DNA of 64,000 nucleotides, taken from assembly GCA_964017065.1 (NCBI GenBank), contig OZ024786.1, positions 8,995,047 through 9,059,046 of the forward strand, read 5' to 3'. Under the pieces are notes generated by a model. The model was not told the DNA's origin. It made no database searches and worked only from the letters and a program-made list of their open reading frames with translations. This stretch comes from Haliclona indistincta (lineage: Eukaryota; Porifera; Demospongiae; Haplosclerida; Chalinidae). The position numbers were made by a program, and so were the translations under genes. Shown here piece by piece: positions 32,931 through 43,704 of this stretch. The stretch's first letter is position 1, and each line of letters starts with the position of its first letter.

Positions 32931-33099
32931 ATGATGATACCAATGACCAAACTCATACGAAACATGCAAAAATTAACAAGAATTTTTAATAATTATAATT
33001 GCCTTTTATTTTTAATAAATAATTGTGTGAAAAAACGGACGGTAGGCCTATACGTACGCGTGCTATGGCTACTAGATCATTAATATTGAGCAACGTATG

Positions 33100-33240
33100 T
33101 CATTTCCATACTAGTCTGCTGGGAGCTGTGTGAGCTGAAATGTCATCGTGCCCGGCAGGTTCACGGATCTGCAGTTCATGAAGCGTAAATTCAATGTGAT
33201 ATATCAATCCACTGGCGTCCAGTGTTGCTGTAACACAAAG
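33100..33240 (-). other. Possible terminal exon, unidentified
   Basis: After an acceptor-like GTTACAG the minus strand reads TLDASGLIYHIEFTLHELQI and ends ...SRLVWK-stop. Codon content is plausible but no family is recognised and no upstream exon was found. Confidence 0.25.
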
Positions 33241-33241
33241 C

Positions 33242-33262
33242 ATATATATATATATATATAGC
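33242..33262. repeat. (TA)n microsatellite
   Basis: Ten TA units. Confidence 0.9.
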
Positions 33263-33521
33263 TCATTTGGATATATAGCTCTAGAAAGGACAGCTACCAA
33301 AGAACACTGGAGAAGCAAAAACGCACATTAATAATGACAGGCTCTGCAAACGATACCAGAGTGGGGTCGTGTCATGTGGTATGGTATCACGCCCTTAGGC
33401 TTACCTAATTGGCGTAACCAAGAGCAACCTGTAGCACCGTATAATACCATTTTGTTCACGCGTCGCAAAAGAATTAATTTTTTTTCAAAACAATTTTCAT
33501 TATAGCAGAAGTTCCCAAGAT

Positions 33522-33702
33522 GACAATGATGGATCATCGGATTGATACAATAATACGTCTATACAATGAGGAATACAATAATGGACTCAGGCGGCGGAAT
33601 ATATTATATGGCTCAAGTCCTGAGATGGATATCATAATATTATGTAGCAGCACTGATGATTCTGAGCAGCAGGCAGTTTTCTATCATGGACGAAGACAAT
33701 AA
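33522..33702 (+). CDS. Small plus-strand open frame, unidentified
   Basis: Sixty codons starting MTMMDHRIDTIIRLYNEEYN and ending YHGRRQ. It is hydrophilic with no repeats or obvious motif. It could be a short exon; nothing around it helps. Confidence 0.2.
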
Positions 33703-33954
33703 GAACATATTTCTGTTACATGAGGCCTTACCACATCAACTCCAAGTAAAATAGAACAATGTCACCTGGCAAAATAAATACTTATTTTAAGCTGATGAAG
33801 ATATAAAGTTGTTACACTATATTAGGTAACTTTTTGAAATGCTCCCTCACATTATTGTTTATGGATAATTACCTTAAGAATGATACAAAATTCTTTACAA
33901 TTTCTGATGTTTAATCAATATTGTTGTGATAATTCTTGACTGTGCAGCACTAAT

Positions 33955-34055
33955 GCTGCTGCTACTACTACCAATGCTGCAATTGGTGTTGCTTGCTGCT
34001 GCTGTACTACTATACTACTACTACCACTGTGAGTACTACTACTACTCATGAATGA
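33955..34055. repeat. Mixed GCT/TAC triplet tract
   Basis: Imperfect alternation of GCTGCT and ACTACT triplets. Confidence 0.8.
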
Positions 34056-34199
34056 TACTCGCTAGTATGAACCCTGACTAATCCAAATGGATAAATTCTT
34101 TTGTGATTAATAATTATTATTATTATCCCAGATCCCAGATCCGGTCACATATAACCCCTAATACGTACAGTACAAGCCGCATAACCAAACAATCGAGAT

Positions 34200-34680
34200 A
34201 AAGAACATATTCAGTACACTGAGTATACTATGCGCCGGACAGCAAACCAGAAGCAGTACCCCATGTCTATTGCACACCGAAGCAACAGGATGGACCAACA
34301 GTCCACAACCACACTAACAAAGCAACATGGAGACAGAAGACACACCTACCAGTATATCACTAGATACACCCAAAATACAACCATGCTCAGAACACCGTCG
34401 CTCCCCCTGAGACAACATGCAGCAATAATACATACACAGTAAAATCCAGGCTAGTTGCGAAGCAGACACCAGTGAACCAGAGAAGAGCTCAGCCTAGAGA
34501 ACTACACACATGTACATACCAGCTCAGCAAGTCTCCCCGCTCATGCAGCATCGGAAACCCTGCAGCACGGCATTGACGGCAAGGCACGAGGTGCCCAGGA
34601 GAACGTGGAACGAAACCGTCCCGAACAGCAGTAGAGCCAAGAACTCTGCCGAGTCACGAGCCACGTGTCACATACCATAG
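34200..34680. other. Strand-asymmetric (A/C-rich) non-coding block
   Basis: Plus strand is visibly rich in A and C and poor in T and G over about 450 bp, with sharp edges and no coding frame on either strand. Such skew is seen in transcribed non-coding repeats and some retroelement leaders. Confidence 0.45.
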
Positions 34681-35009
34681 ATGCTCATACACGGACAGTG
34701 GACTATAGACAGAGGACTCAGGAGGCACGAGTAGCAAGCAGCAGAGAAAGGAGAACAGGAAACCGTTGGTTGCATTCGCCAGTAGAGACACAGCTCATTA
34801 TCTTGTGTGATACTGGAGCAGCAGTGCTTCTTGTTCTCTAACCATGGAAAGTATTTATTCCTTAAGCGTACTACCGCCCATTTTATTAGATCATTCAGAA
34901 GTATCACACAGAGTGCCCCAAATGCTGCATAGAAGGTGGTCGTCGCGTAATGTTTGTGATAATCAGCAGAATCTTGCCAGCCGCTACCTTCGAATTCCAT
35001 CTTCATACG

Positions 35010-36100
35010 AGAGTGCTTATTGCGCAGTTGTGCTTAGTATGCGCTGTCCACGGCAGGACTACTAGTGAGATCCTCGTCCCTTTGTGAATGGAGTACTGCT
35101 TAGCCTAGCTTAGTTAGTACAGCAGTTGTTTGTGTGCTCCTTTGATTGTCACAGTGCCTACTCTACGGTGCCGATCCAGATTCAAAGAGCTATTATGACA
35201 TACAAAATACTTCAACTCTTTAATTGTTAACTAATTGTTAGAATGACTTGAGATTCAAGTCCACTCACTGTTTGATCTTGCTGCAAAACTGTACAAAGGA
35301 GGTGGTGACCCTCTGTAACTCTCTATTCAATTTTCAAATGTTGCAGCTGTCATGTTTATGGTGCACAGCCTGTTTTTGTTAATGCTAATGAATGGGCACA
35401 CTTGTATATGTGGTGTAGATATGTACATAATCACACAGTTTACACTTGTAGTGTTTGCTGGTTTTTCTTTCATTTCTTCCATCCTTTCTTTCCATTATTG
35501 TTAAGGATTGTGACGACTGGGAGTGTTAGACTGACAACTGGGAGTGTTAGACTGACTTGATGACATGTATCCCTCCTGGATTGTACCTTCGAATTATCAA
35601 AAAGTCAGCATATGCATGCTATTCACACTTATTTCTTACTCATACATACAAAGTATAGGTGTTAAACTGGCTATCCTGTGTTTCCGGCCAGCATTTGTCA
35701 TTCTCCAGCTGTCTAAAGGCACCCAAAGCTCCCTCTTTATTTCCACGCCCCCGAATTTTTTTAGCAGCCAGGAGTGCACTTAATGCCAAATGCTGGCCTG
35801 GCAAAAGCAGGCAGTATGCTTCCAGTGACAAAGCTGCTTGAGGCACTGATACACAGCCTATAATATTTATGATGAACAGGTAAAACAAATAGATCACCAA
35901 AACTTCACATAATAGTTGATTGCAGGAGCTTATAGTGTACAACTGGAATATCAGTACAATTATACATTGTAACTTGCGTCGATGCTATGCACAAGAATAT
36001 TATATATGCATGCATAAGCAGCTCACAAAAAAACCTAGCTTACTTATTGTGACATGTCAAGCGGCAGGATCAATTTTGTACTACTACTATTGCTCTACTA
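35010..36100. other. No gene; inverted pair at 35685-35807
   Basis: GGCCAGCATTTG at about 35687 pairs with CAAATGCTGGCC at about 35795, bounding about 120 bp that also reads open on the minus strand (LPGQHLALSALLAAKKIRGR). Probably a small inverted-end repeat rather than a gene. Confidence 0.35.
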
Positions 36101-36101
36101 G

Positions 36102-36480
36102 AAGTTGTCTGTTGGCTGCGTTTTTGCTGAGTTTCTACTCCACAAACCACTATTCAGAGGAAAGTCTGAGATTTATCAGCTCAACCAGATATTTAAGGTA
36201 AGGAAGCCTCAAGATGCAGTGACCAGAAATTGTCATTTTCTTCAGGAACTTGGTTCACCAAAATTAATGACGAGATATGGCCCGGATACTCTTCTCTTCC
36301 TATGACACAAAAGGTTAATCCCTGATTATCAAATTTGCTATGATTATGTGTCCCTGACCCTTTAGGTAAACTTTGCCAAACAGCCCTACAATAATCTACG
36401 CAAGAGATTGCCTTATCTAATGAAAAGCGGATTTCACTTGCTCAATCGGTTCCTGATGTACGACCCAAAGAAAGAATTTT
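36102..36480 (+). pseudogene. CDK10/CDK11-like kinase, C-lobe exons
   Basis: Exon A (36102-36197) reads [20 protein letters not shown] and [11 protein letters not shown]. Exon B (36246-36313) reads ELGSP, then one base out of frame [14 protein letters not shown]. Exon C (from 36366) reads VNFAKQPYNNLRKRLPYLMK and LLNRFLMYDPKKEF. These are subdomains IX-XI of PITSLRE/CDK10-type kinases (SVGCxxAE, HKPLFxGxSEI, QPYNNLRKR, MYDPKK). Exon B is 68 nt, one short of a codon multiple. After DPKK the sequence degenerates into a pyrimidine tract. No N-lobe exons were found. It is a captured or decayed fragment of a host kinase gene. Confidence 0.8.
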
Positions 36481-36489
36481 CTTCTTTCT

Positions 36490-37277
36490 CTCTTTCTACT
36501 TTCTGTTTCTGACTTTCTAATACCTGTTTCTCTACCTGTAACCGTGTGTATCTATCTGCATGATGAGGTTTGAACTACAATAGAGATACATAATTCCCAT
36601 TTCAAGCTAGCGTAGTATTATGTTAAATCCTGTTACGAAATAACATCCTAGTAACCACGCCCACTTTGACGTTAGTGTATACTCGCTAAAAAGGATATTT
36701 AGGCACAAGTTGCCTGCTTTGCCAGCTCTCACCACTAAGGACACTTAAAAAGTACTAATAACAGGTTAACAGGTGTATTTACTAATGGGATAACAGGTTG
36801 CCTTCAGTAAAGACATTGCTGCAGTATTGAGCTCCGACTCGATCAACATTTACAGCAACCGTTTCACGTCACTCGTCTGCTCAATACCCATCACAGCAGA
36901 ACATCAACTCTTCAATTTAACTGTTGCACAAGAAGCAACCATCCTTACCTTGGTTAACTCTTCCATCTAGCTGTATAATACTACCACCTGCTCATCACCA
37001 ATTAAAGTTATTCCGATTAGTTCATCTACCACTTGAAGCATCATAGATCATCAATCTGTCTTTCTGGCATCATTACTCGAAACAGCCTTTGAATTGCCTT
37101 TCTGTACACCCTGAATGAATAATAATATTCATCATCAAGTCAACACTTCACCTGAGGCAGATGAAGGTATAAAATTTTCATGAGACAACACAGGAAACCC
37201 AGGGCTCAAATACTGACGCCGTTAGTTTGGGAAATGGTTACCGTGTTTATAGCAATGCTGACGCTTCACGAAATACC
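36490..37277. other. No gene recognised
   Basis: Starts with a long TTTCT-type pyrimidine tract (36478-36540); the rest shows no supported exon. Confidence 0.4.
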
Positions 37278-37383
37278 GTTAGAACAGAATAAGGGGTCCG
37301 TGTCACAGATGTGGAAATACTTTTAACGGTGTTAGAACAGAATAAGGGGTCCGTGTCACAGATGTGGGAATACTTTTAACGGT
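37278..37383. repeat. 53-bp tandem duplication
   Basis: GTTAGAACAGAATAAGGGGT through ACTTTTAACGGT, two copies with a single base difference. Confidence 0.9.
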
Positions 37384-37644
37384 ATGGTGGATGTTATACC
37401 GTAAAAAAGTCCCTTTGCTTACCGCCTTCCCCGCGTTCAACCCATGCTCTGCATAAATACGGTATGCTGAATTAGGCCCGCACTGTGACTGCCCGTACTA
37501 GGGGACCCGCCTACGAAAATTAATAACTTGTCTGTTTACAATAATAGTTATTATATATTACTGTAAACTGAAAAATACACTGAATAATTAATGTATTAAA
37601 GCTGAGACAGTTCAATATCTTTTTATTTATTACCATAACTCTTT

Positions 37645-38010
37645 CATCACTAACTTCTCTTGGAAGAGATTCAGAAAAAGGTGCCGCTATGGCAACACGC
37701 AGTGAAGCCTGTACGTACATAATAGTAATTAATCATCTTATAAAAAATTAATGTGATTACTTCTAATCCATGGTCTTTGAGGTTAAACATTTTGGGTGCT
37801 ATCTCCTTTATGAGGTGATGGAGCTCATCTTGGATACGTTGCGTTGTTGAAACCTCTCTTGCCAACTGTGCTTGTTTTTCTTCATGGATGAGCATTTTTT
37901 GTTTTGATTGTGAATTTCTTTGGTCAAGGAGAGGGAACAGTGGGTGAGCCCTAGCTTGAGGAGAGATGGTCACCACATTTCCTGGCGTGTTTCGGCACCA
38001 CAGTTCCCAT
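37645..38010 (-). CDS. Coiled-coil exons, unidentified
   Basis: The minus strand gives WELWCRNTPGNVVTISPQAR, then KQKMLIHEEKQAQLAREVST, QRIQDELHHLIKEIAPKMFN and LKDHGLE before a GTAATC donor. It continues in ASLRVAIAAPFSESLPREVS (37648-37710). Phases agree across the intron. It is a helical, hydrophilic fragment whose 5' end stops 25 bp before the fold-back element at 38035. Family unknown. Confidence 0.4.
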
Positions 38011-38034
38011 GAGTTCGTTGCATCTCATTTAGCT

Positions 38035-38730
38035 ATCGTGGCCGAGAGCGTCGTTTGTCGCCGCTGACTGTCGATATTAGTTTTAACACCGCCCATAGCA
38101 GTTTTAACACCGTCGATAGCAGTTTGACATCGTCGATAGCAGTTTGACACCGTCGATAGCAGTTTGACACCGTCGATAGCAGTCGTGGTCTCGCACTAGA
38201 AACCGCTAAACCCAAGACCCTAAAAACCTTCGCCTAACGGCGCCCAGTATGGACCTAACAGCGCCCAGATGGACCTATAACAGCGCCCAGTATGGACCTA
38301 ACAGCACCCAGATGGACCTAACAGCGCCCAGTATGGACCTAACAGCGCCCAGATGGACCTAACAGCGCCCAGTATGACCTAACGGCACCCAGTAGAGTCT
38401 AGTTCGCCTAACGTGCCAGCTAGAATAGTATTACTGGGCGCCGTTAGGTCCATACTGGGCGCTGTTAGGTCTATACCGGGCGCTGTTAGGTCCATCTGGG
38501 CGCTGTTAGGTCCATACTGGGCGCCGTTAGGCGAAGGTTTTTAGGGTCTTGGGTTTAGCGGTTTCTAGTGCGAGACCACGACTGCTATGCGACGGTGTCA
38601 AACTGCTATCGACGGTGTCAAACTGCTATCGACGATGTCAAACTGCTATCGACGGTGTTAAAACTGCTATGGGCGGTGTTAAAACTAATGTCGACAGTCA
38701 GCGGAGACAAACGACCGTCTCGGCCACTAT
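38035..38730. mobile_element. 696-bp fold-back element made of two minisatellites
   Basis: The ends ATCGTGGCCGAGAGCGTCGT and the inverse of ATAGTGGCCGAGACGGTCGT are flanked by ATTTAGCT on both sides (38027-38034 and 38731-38738), an 8-bp duplication. Each arm has an outer array of a 21-bp unit (GACACCGTCGATAGCAGTTT-) and an inner array of a 21-22-bp unit (GGACCTAACAGCGCCCAGTA-). The arms are mirror copies around about 38415. Array copy number differs between arms. No protein is plausible. The 8-bp duplication suggests mobilisation by a hAT enzyme. Confidence 0.85.
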
Positions 38731-38739
38731 ATTTAGCTC

Positions 38740-39105
38740 CTGCTGACTACTCGTGCTGCTCGTGCATCCGCTATTTCGACTCATACTTAGTTCCCGCTTC
38801 TACAACTCGAGCCACAATGGCAAGCTCAACATCATGGCATCTGCAAGCGATTGCGATTCTACAGCTAGTTAGTTCCGTAATACGACCACTGCCGCGAATC
38901 CTTCAGCAGCAATCAGAATGAGGTCTTCTGAAGTGTTAAGATGTTTTCTTGATCTCTATAGTACACATGCAAGATTGCCCACAAAACCCACATGCATATG
39001 GGTTTAGTAGTTTTTAGTGCTGGTTTTACCAGTACCAGGTACTATTATTGTGAACAGAATATTCAGGATGGAATTCCATCTGGAATTCTGAAATTCCGGG
39101 TTTTA
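38740..39105. other. No gene recognised
   Basis: One short plus frame (MASSTSWHLQAIAILQLVSS, near 38818) is open for 34 codons; no other support. Confidence 0.3.
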
Positions 39106-39109
39106 CCAT

Positions 39110-39563
39110 CAGCCGAATGTTGGTACTTCTTTATGCCAACAAGCTTAGTAGTGTGACTCAATGAAAGAAGCCCACTGATATGCATGAACAAGCACTTATC
39201 CTTCTTGTGTGCCGAACAGCTGTGCCACATTCACATCAGCAGACTGATTGACACAACAAGCAATGTCATCAATGCAGTCAACTTTGCTTCTTCTGAATAG
39301 CTGTTTAGACAGGCCGAAGCACCAATCTGGGGCAAATTTAGTGTGCCCAACCATCAAGATGGAGAGTGTGATGGACTTGTGGAGACCAACCATTATCCGC
39401 CACATTAGGTACCACAGCATGTAGTTGTTTCTATTTTGGCCAGTACAGTTGTGTTGTCTGCATGTAGGTCTGTCGATGTTTCGCCAAACCCGTGCACCAC
39501 AAAGAAGTGATATAGGAGGTTAATGATGGTGTCTTTTCCTGTTGACATGGCCTTGTCAATTAA
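39110..39563 (-). pseudogene. DUF7869-like mobile protein fragment (copy C)
   Basis: The minus strand reads LIDKAMSTGKDTIINLLYHF, VHGFGETSTDLHADN, then one base off CTGQNRNNYMLWYLMWRIMV, GHTKFAPDWCFGLSKQ and AQLFGTQEG-stop, then AYQWASFIESHY and GIKKYQHS. This follows copy A (1929-2300) segment by segment. At least one frameshift and one stop break it. Immediately upstream the sequence changes to a different transposase (39575). Confidence 0.7.
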
Positions 39564-39574
39564 GCAAATGGTCG

Positions 39575-39990
39575 TTGACGTTCAAAGGCAAGCAAATAGT
39601 CGTTGATTTGGCCGAAACCGATCAGTGTACCAGTGTGCTTCTCATATACCAACTCTTCATGTATATACATCTCATCCAGAAGAATGACAACCAACTTCTC
39701 GTACTCTTTACAAGTTGAAACCTTTGTTGCCAATCTTAGTTGGTCATCAACCTCATTGTCTGACTACAGGATCTTGGATCTTGGACCAGTGATCCATAAA
39801 GTGCCCAATCCAATGACGTTCCTCTCCACCAATTGAAATTCTGTCCGAGTTGTCATGATCAGTTTCAAATGCAGGCATCAATTTTGTCAATCTCTTCCTC
39901 CAAAAGTGCACAGGGAGTAAATTTGTTACCAGAGATAATGTTAGTGAGAAATTCTGTATGCTCTTAGTGTGTGGAGTACTCTTCCAGAAA
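39575..39990 (-). pseudogene. P-element/THAP9-like transposase fragment
   Basis: The clearest part (39590-39720) reads KVSTCKEYEKLVVILLDEMY followed by IHEELVYEKHTGTLIGFGQI and NDYLLAFERQ. LLDEMxIxxxLVYxKxTGxLIGF is the first catalytic Asp region of P-element-like transposases (family assignment moderate). Upstream pieces (EFLTNIISGNKFTPC, LLEEEIDKIDA) run in other frames. It ends directly at copy C with no spacer. Confidence 0.6.
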
Positions 39991-40110
39991 CAGTGCAATG
40001 TTATAGCAAGTGTTCTAGAACTGTTGGCATTGCTATTAGCTCTGTTTAGTGTATACCAGGTTGAAATCAAAGGATTCGGTCCTATATCACACTATGAAAG
40101 CAACTAATTA

Positions 40111-40294
40111 CAGTAGATTTCAGTTCCGTTCGAACAGAGGCTTGTGCTGGCGTGTGCCGTGCGCTGGCCGCGTAAAGCGTAGCCACGCCCCACAACAGTC
40201 CACACATGTAGAATTGCTACACGCGTTACGCAACGGTTCAAACACCACACGAAGTACGCGATACGCTGTGTTCAAACGGAACTGAAATCGACTG
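40111..40294. mobile_element. Tc1/mariner-type MITE (184 bp)
   Basis: Inverted ends CAGTAGATTTCAGTTCCGTT and the inverse of CAGTCGATTTCAGTTCCGTT are flanked by TA on both sides (40109-40110, 40295-40296). The CAGT start and TA duplication are those of Tc1/mariner. Internal part is GC-rich and non-coding. Confidence 0.85.
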
Positions 40295-40371
40295 TACCTG
40301 TGCGCAGTATGCGCCAGGGTTATGTTAACTTACGTTAACTTTATCCATGTGGAGCTTTTTTGCACTATCAC

Positions 40372-40850
40372 TCATTTGTGAGAACCAACGCTGCTCTGTG
40401 ACGACCAAACTCTCATACTGCTTTGTAAAATGCCATTCTCCACGACCAATGACAGCTTTCTCGAGTCAAGCAACATGATAGTGACAATTGCCTTTAAGCT
40501 GTCAATTAGCTTAGGAAGCTGATTTTCTTTCCAGGCTACTTCTTGCTTGATTACATGATTGAGAGACTCACTATTGTTTGTGGTAAACATACGTTTTGGA
40601 TCTCTTCAGCCCGCTAGATGCCGTGCTTGTGGCAGAACACATTTAACGATTTCATCTGCTTTGTATTGACAAAACCAGGCATGAAATTGAGGTTCGACTT
40701 TGGGATTGCAACTCATTTCTAAATTATTCCATTTTGCATCGTTAAACATCGCCTTGGCTTTGTTTCCGTTCTTGTACTGGTAGGGTGCTCTGCCAAACGG
40801 GATTTCTTGATGGTTTTAGCTGCAGCTTCATCCTGACTGCGGCAGACATT
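40372..40850 (-). pseudogene. Multi-copy mobile protein fragments
   Basis: The 40372-40590 frame reads MFTTNNSESLNHVIKQEVAW and KENQLPKLIDSLKAIV, a motif (TTNxxESxNxxIK) shared by a mobile protein family of sponges, cnidarians and fish. Upstream, 40610-40790 reads PQFHAWFCQYKADEIVKCVL and PYQYKNGNKAKAMFN. The part around 40760-40850 is repeated at 53322-53420, where it belongs to another mobile protein, so this is probably a fusion. Confidence 0.5.
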
Positions 40851-40954
40851 GTTTTGAAATATTATCAATATTCATACAATTTTTACCTATTAATATTAAG
40901 TATTTTGCTCGTCCTAAGCAAAGGTAATGCGTTGACGAACCACACTCCTTAAAA

Positions 40955-41340
40955 TTAATAGAATTTTGTAGATGTTGAGTGGCCGACGGTTCCACAAGGT
41001 GTGATAGCAATAAGAAACTTGATCGTGTTGTGCTTCTTGTAATTTGAATATGTTTTCGCTCTAGCCTGGTATGAATATGGCCGTTCGATTAAGATTTCCG
41101 AGCAATCTTTTATGCAGCGTGTATTAGGATAAAGAGCCTTAAAAATGGGAGGTAGATTATTTCGGCAGATCTCTTTTGTGGGCCACTTAATCAAGAATTT
41201 TAGGTTGAAGTGCATCGTGTCAATCCTTCTATGAAAGACATCACTTGGTGTTTTACTGCCAATACCAAAGCGGGTAGAAAGATCATCATATCGCAGATTT
41301 AGACGCAAACGCATGAGTGTGAGTAGGATTCCATCAGCTG
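40955..41340 (-). pseudogene. DDE_Tnp_4 transposase fragment (ISL2EU/Harbinger-like)
   Basis: The minus strand reads MRLRLNLRYDDLSTRFGIGS, FLIKWPTKEICRNNLPPIF, IKDCSEILIERPYSYQARAK and TYSNYKKHNTIKFLIAITP. D-C-x-E-x-x-I-E-R-P and SNYKxHNTxKxLIxITPxG mark DDE_Tnp_4 with its first catalytic Asp. It ends GTVGH where the family continues with the GWGGRxSD segment. Such a segment exists 6.6 kb away at 47.9 kb. Truncated. Confidence 0.75.
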
Positions 41341-41344
41341 GTGA

Positions 41345-41980
41345 AAGCTTACTACTAGTCGCATCAAAGCTACGGTCGTGAAGAAAAGTGACGATTCGTT
41401 TGAAAACTTTTCAAGATGACAATCCAGTGTGGAACTTAACCGATTATACGCGTTAATAATTAGTGGGCGTGTTCACGCATTTGCGGGATTATTTTCAGTG
41501 TAGCTTAGTAGATCACAATGGCGGTACTGTGTGCGCTTTTGTGCGTTTCCCTGGCTACATAAGCGTCAGTATTTACTTTCTATCTGTTGGAGAAGGTCTG
41601 GATTGTGTTCTAAAGCTTTGAGATGGCTATCGCTGTAAGTTTCACTATGCGTTTTTGTTCGTTTTCTCCATGCGTGGCTTGGCACCAAGCCTGTGCGTCT
41701 CTGGGGCAGTCACGTTCCTGGTTGAAGACACAACAAACAGGAATGTCTTTGTAAGTTCGTACTCTTGTTTGGATTATATGCACACTGTTTTGCTACCAAA
41801 GGAAGGAGCTCATATGAGGTCTCAACTTAGAAGTCACTTGGCGATGATGCGCACCATGCTGCATTACTTGTCTAAGCTTCTCTAATTGGTTTGCTGCCTG
41901 TTCTACTTTGCGTGTGGATTAGACTTCCCTTCATTAAGTTATCCAGTGAGCTCTTCTACAATATGGATTTGACTAGTCAA
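41345..41980. other. No firm gene
   Basis: A plus-strand frame at 41655-41885 (MFVFSMRGLAPSLCVSGAVT, ending MLHYLSKLL) is open for 76 codons with a His/Met-rich end, but no family or neighbouring exon supports it. Confidence 0.3.
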
Positions 41981-41982
41981 TC

Positions 41983-42375
41983 TCATTCTACTATTACCTT
42001 ATGCAGATACGCAGAAAGTGTCTCTGCATTATACACCTTCAGAAAGCTGTTCAGGAGCACCATACTCCGATCTATTACAATTTGCTTCGGCATGATTACA
42101 TTTTGCCACCCAAACACCATGGCCTCCGCTCTCCTGAAGCACTCCAAAAAGTGACTAAGGGAAGTGATGTTGTGCTCATTTGTAATAAGCTCCGCTACAG
42201 CAACTGGTCCGAACCCTTTGGGCTGTTGCACCACAAGATCGTAATACAACGGACTTGGCGATCCACGCTGTAGCTGGACAATTGTTCCTGTGGCATCGCA
42301 GTGTACTGGCTGTTTCTTCGCACAGTAATGATAAATTCGAACCCCAATCTCTGTATAACAAGTAATATTGCACAT
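41983..42375 (-). pseudogene. Transposase-like fragment (CDATGTIV motif)
   Basis: The 130-codon frame contains PVHCDATGTIVQLQRGSPSP, LYYDLVVQQPKGFGPVAVAE, LITNEHNITSLSHFLECFRR and PKQIVIDRSMVLLNSFLKVY. D-A-T-G and the later ID-S-x-x-L pattern are the first two acidic sites of a Mutator-like family in sponges and fish (inference). Both ends are truncated. No inverted ends were found. Confidence 0.55.
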
Positions 42376-42379
42376 TAAA

Positions 42380-43240
42380 ATAACAGGTCTATCTCAATCC
42401 ATCAACTGACTTCAGTAACTATGGAACAGTAGTGAGTTTTTACATTTTGTAATGTTCATGCAGCAAGGGTTTATTGCAGAAGCCACAATTTGGAATAACT
42501 TTGGAAGAGGAAAAAACGGTATCTACCATGTGCTGCTAATCGATTGCGCAATCCATTAATATCGATACAGATCTGATTGAGATACAGCAAATATCGGAAG
42601 ATACAGATACTTATATTGGAAATCGGTGCAACACTACTTATAACGGTCTGCTTTCTTTTTTTCTTTTTTCATCTTGTTTTATTTCTCCAAGCCTCATCTT
42701 TTCCCAGCTGATAGTTTTATTGCACATCACTGATTGATTTTTGATTTTTGTGTGCTGTATACCTTAATTTTGTCTTCAAAAACTCGATGTTGGAAGCGGT
42801 TGCAAGGTTGAAAATCATAAAAAGCATAATTGTGCTCAATTGTTATTTCATCAACATAAATCACTCACTCATTGGTTTCATAACAGTTATCACACATGAC
42901 GAACACCCACATCTCTGGTGAAATAGCCCTTCCACAATGGTACTAAAGTTATAATTAATAGTAAAGCGAAACTGACTACTGAGATGGTGGATACACTCTC
43001 AAAATTGTGACAATTAATCAACAAGTCTTTATTAAAATTATTTTCTTTCTTGTATAGCTGTGGAGTTAGAAACTTGGACCTCTTCCTTGGCATTATAAAC
43101 TGGATACTGCCTAGTAGATTAGTATCAGCCACTTCTGCAGTGTCAACCGAAGAAACGTCTTTCTCTAATGCTTATGCTCTTACGTCAAGATGGTCTGTGC
43201 CATCGACAGCCATCTGAGATGTCTCTTCTAGTTTGCAGGA
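42380..43240. other. No gene recognised
   Basis: AT-rich; short open frames (for example 42890-43132 minus) have no recognisable motif. Confidence 0.35.
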
Positions 43241-43704
43241 TCATAGCTGTGCCGCAAGGGAATTGATTTGATGATGAAGGAATGTGCTTCGACTGGAGAC
43301 AGATAATAATGCCGTGAGTACCCCAATCATCACTGGTCCAATCCAAATCAAAGACTCTCTACATGTGCATCTTTTTGCATCAAATAATGTGTGTTTGGTG
43401 CAATAATAATTATCGCTCACTGACACTTTATTCAATATTTTCAAAGATGATCTTTTATACACTAACTGTAGATGTGATGAGGTGAGCCTCCATTAACTTC
43501 TCTTTTTCATCACAGAGCTTCCTTTCTCAAGCAAGTCTTCGAGTAGTTTCCAGCAACATCTTCTCTTTACGCTGTTGTGCTTAGAGCTGTGAACCTAGCC
43601 AGAAGCAATAACCAGTTAACTATTTACAAATAATTGTCGGTTAACCAGTTAACTGGGTTTAAAAAAAATTTTTAATACAAATGTGAAAATTGTGAATACA
43701 GAGA

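Noticed and set aside
38033..38215. Short frames inside the fold-back element
   Set aside because: They arise from 21-bp (7-codon) repeats that are open by periodicity; no start context or motif.
38035..38730. CRISPR-like array
   Set aside because: Repeats are contiguous minisatellites without unique spacers, mirrored, and the genome is eukaryotic.
40120..40140. tRNA-like TTCGAA box
   Set aside because: CGTTCGAAC here belongs to the inverted end of the TA-flanked MITE; no cloverleaf can be drawn.
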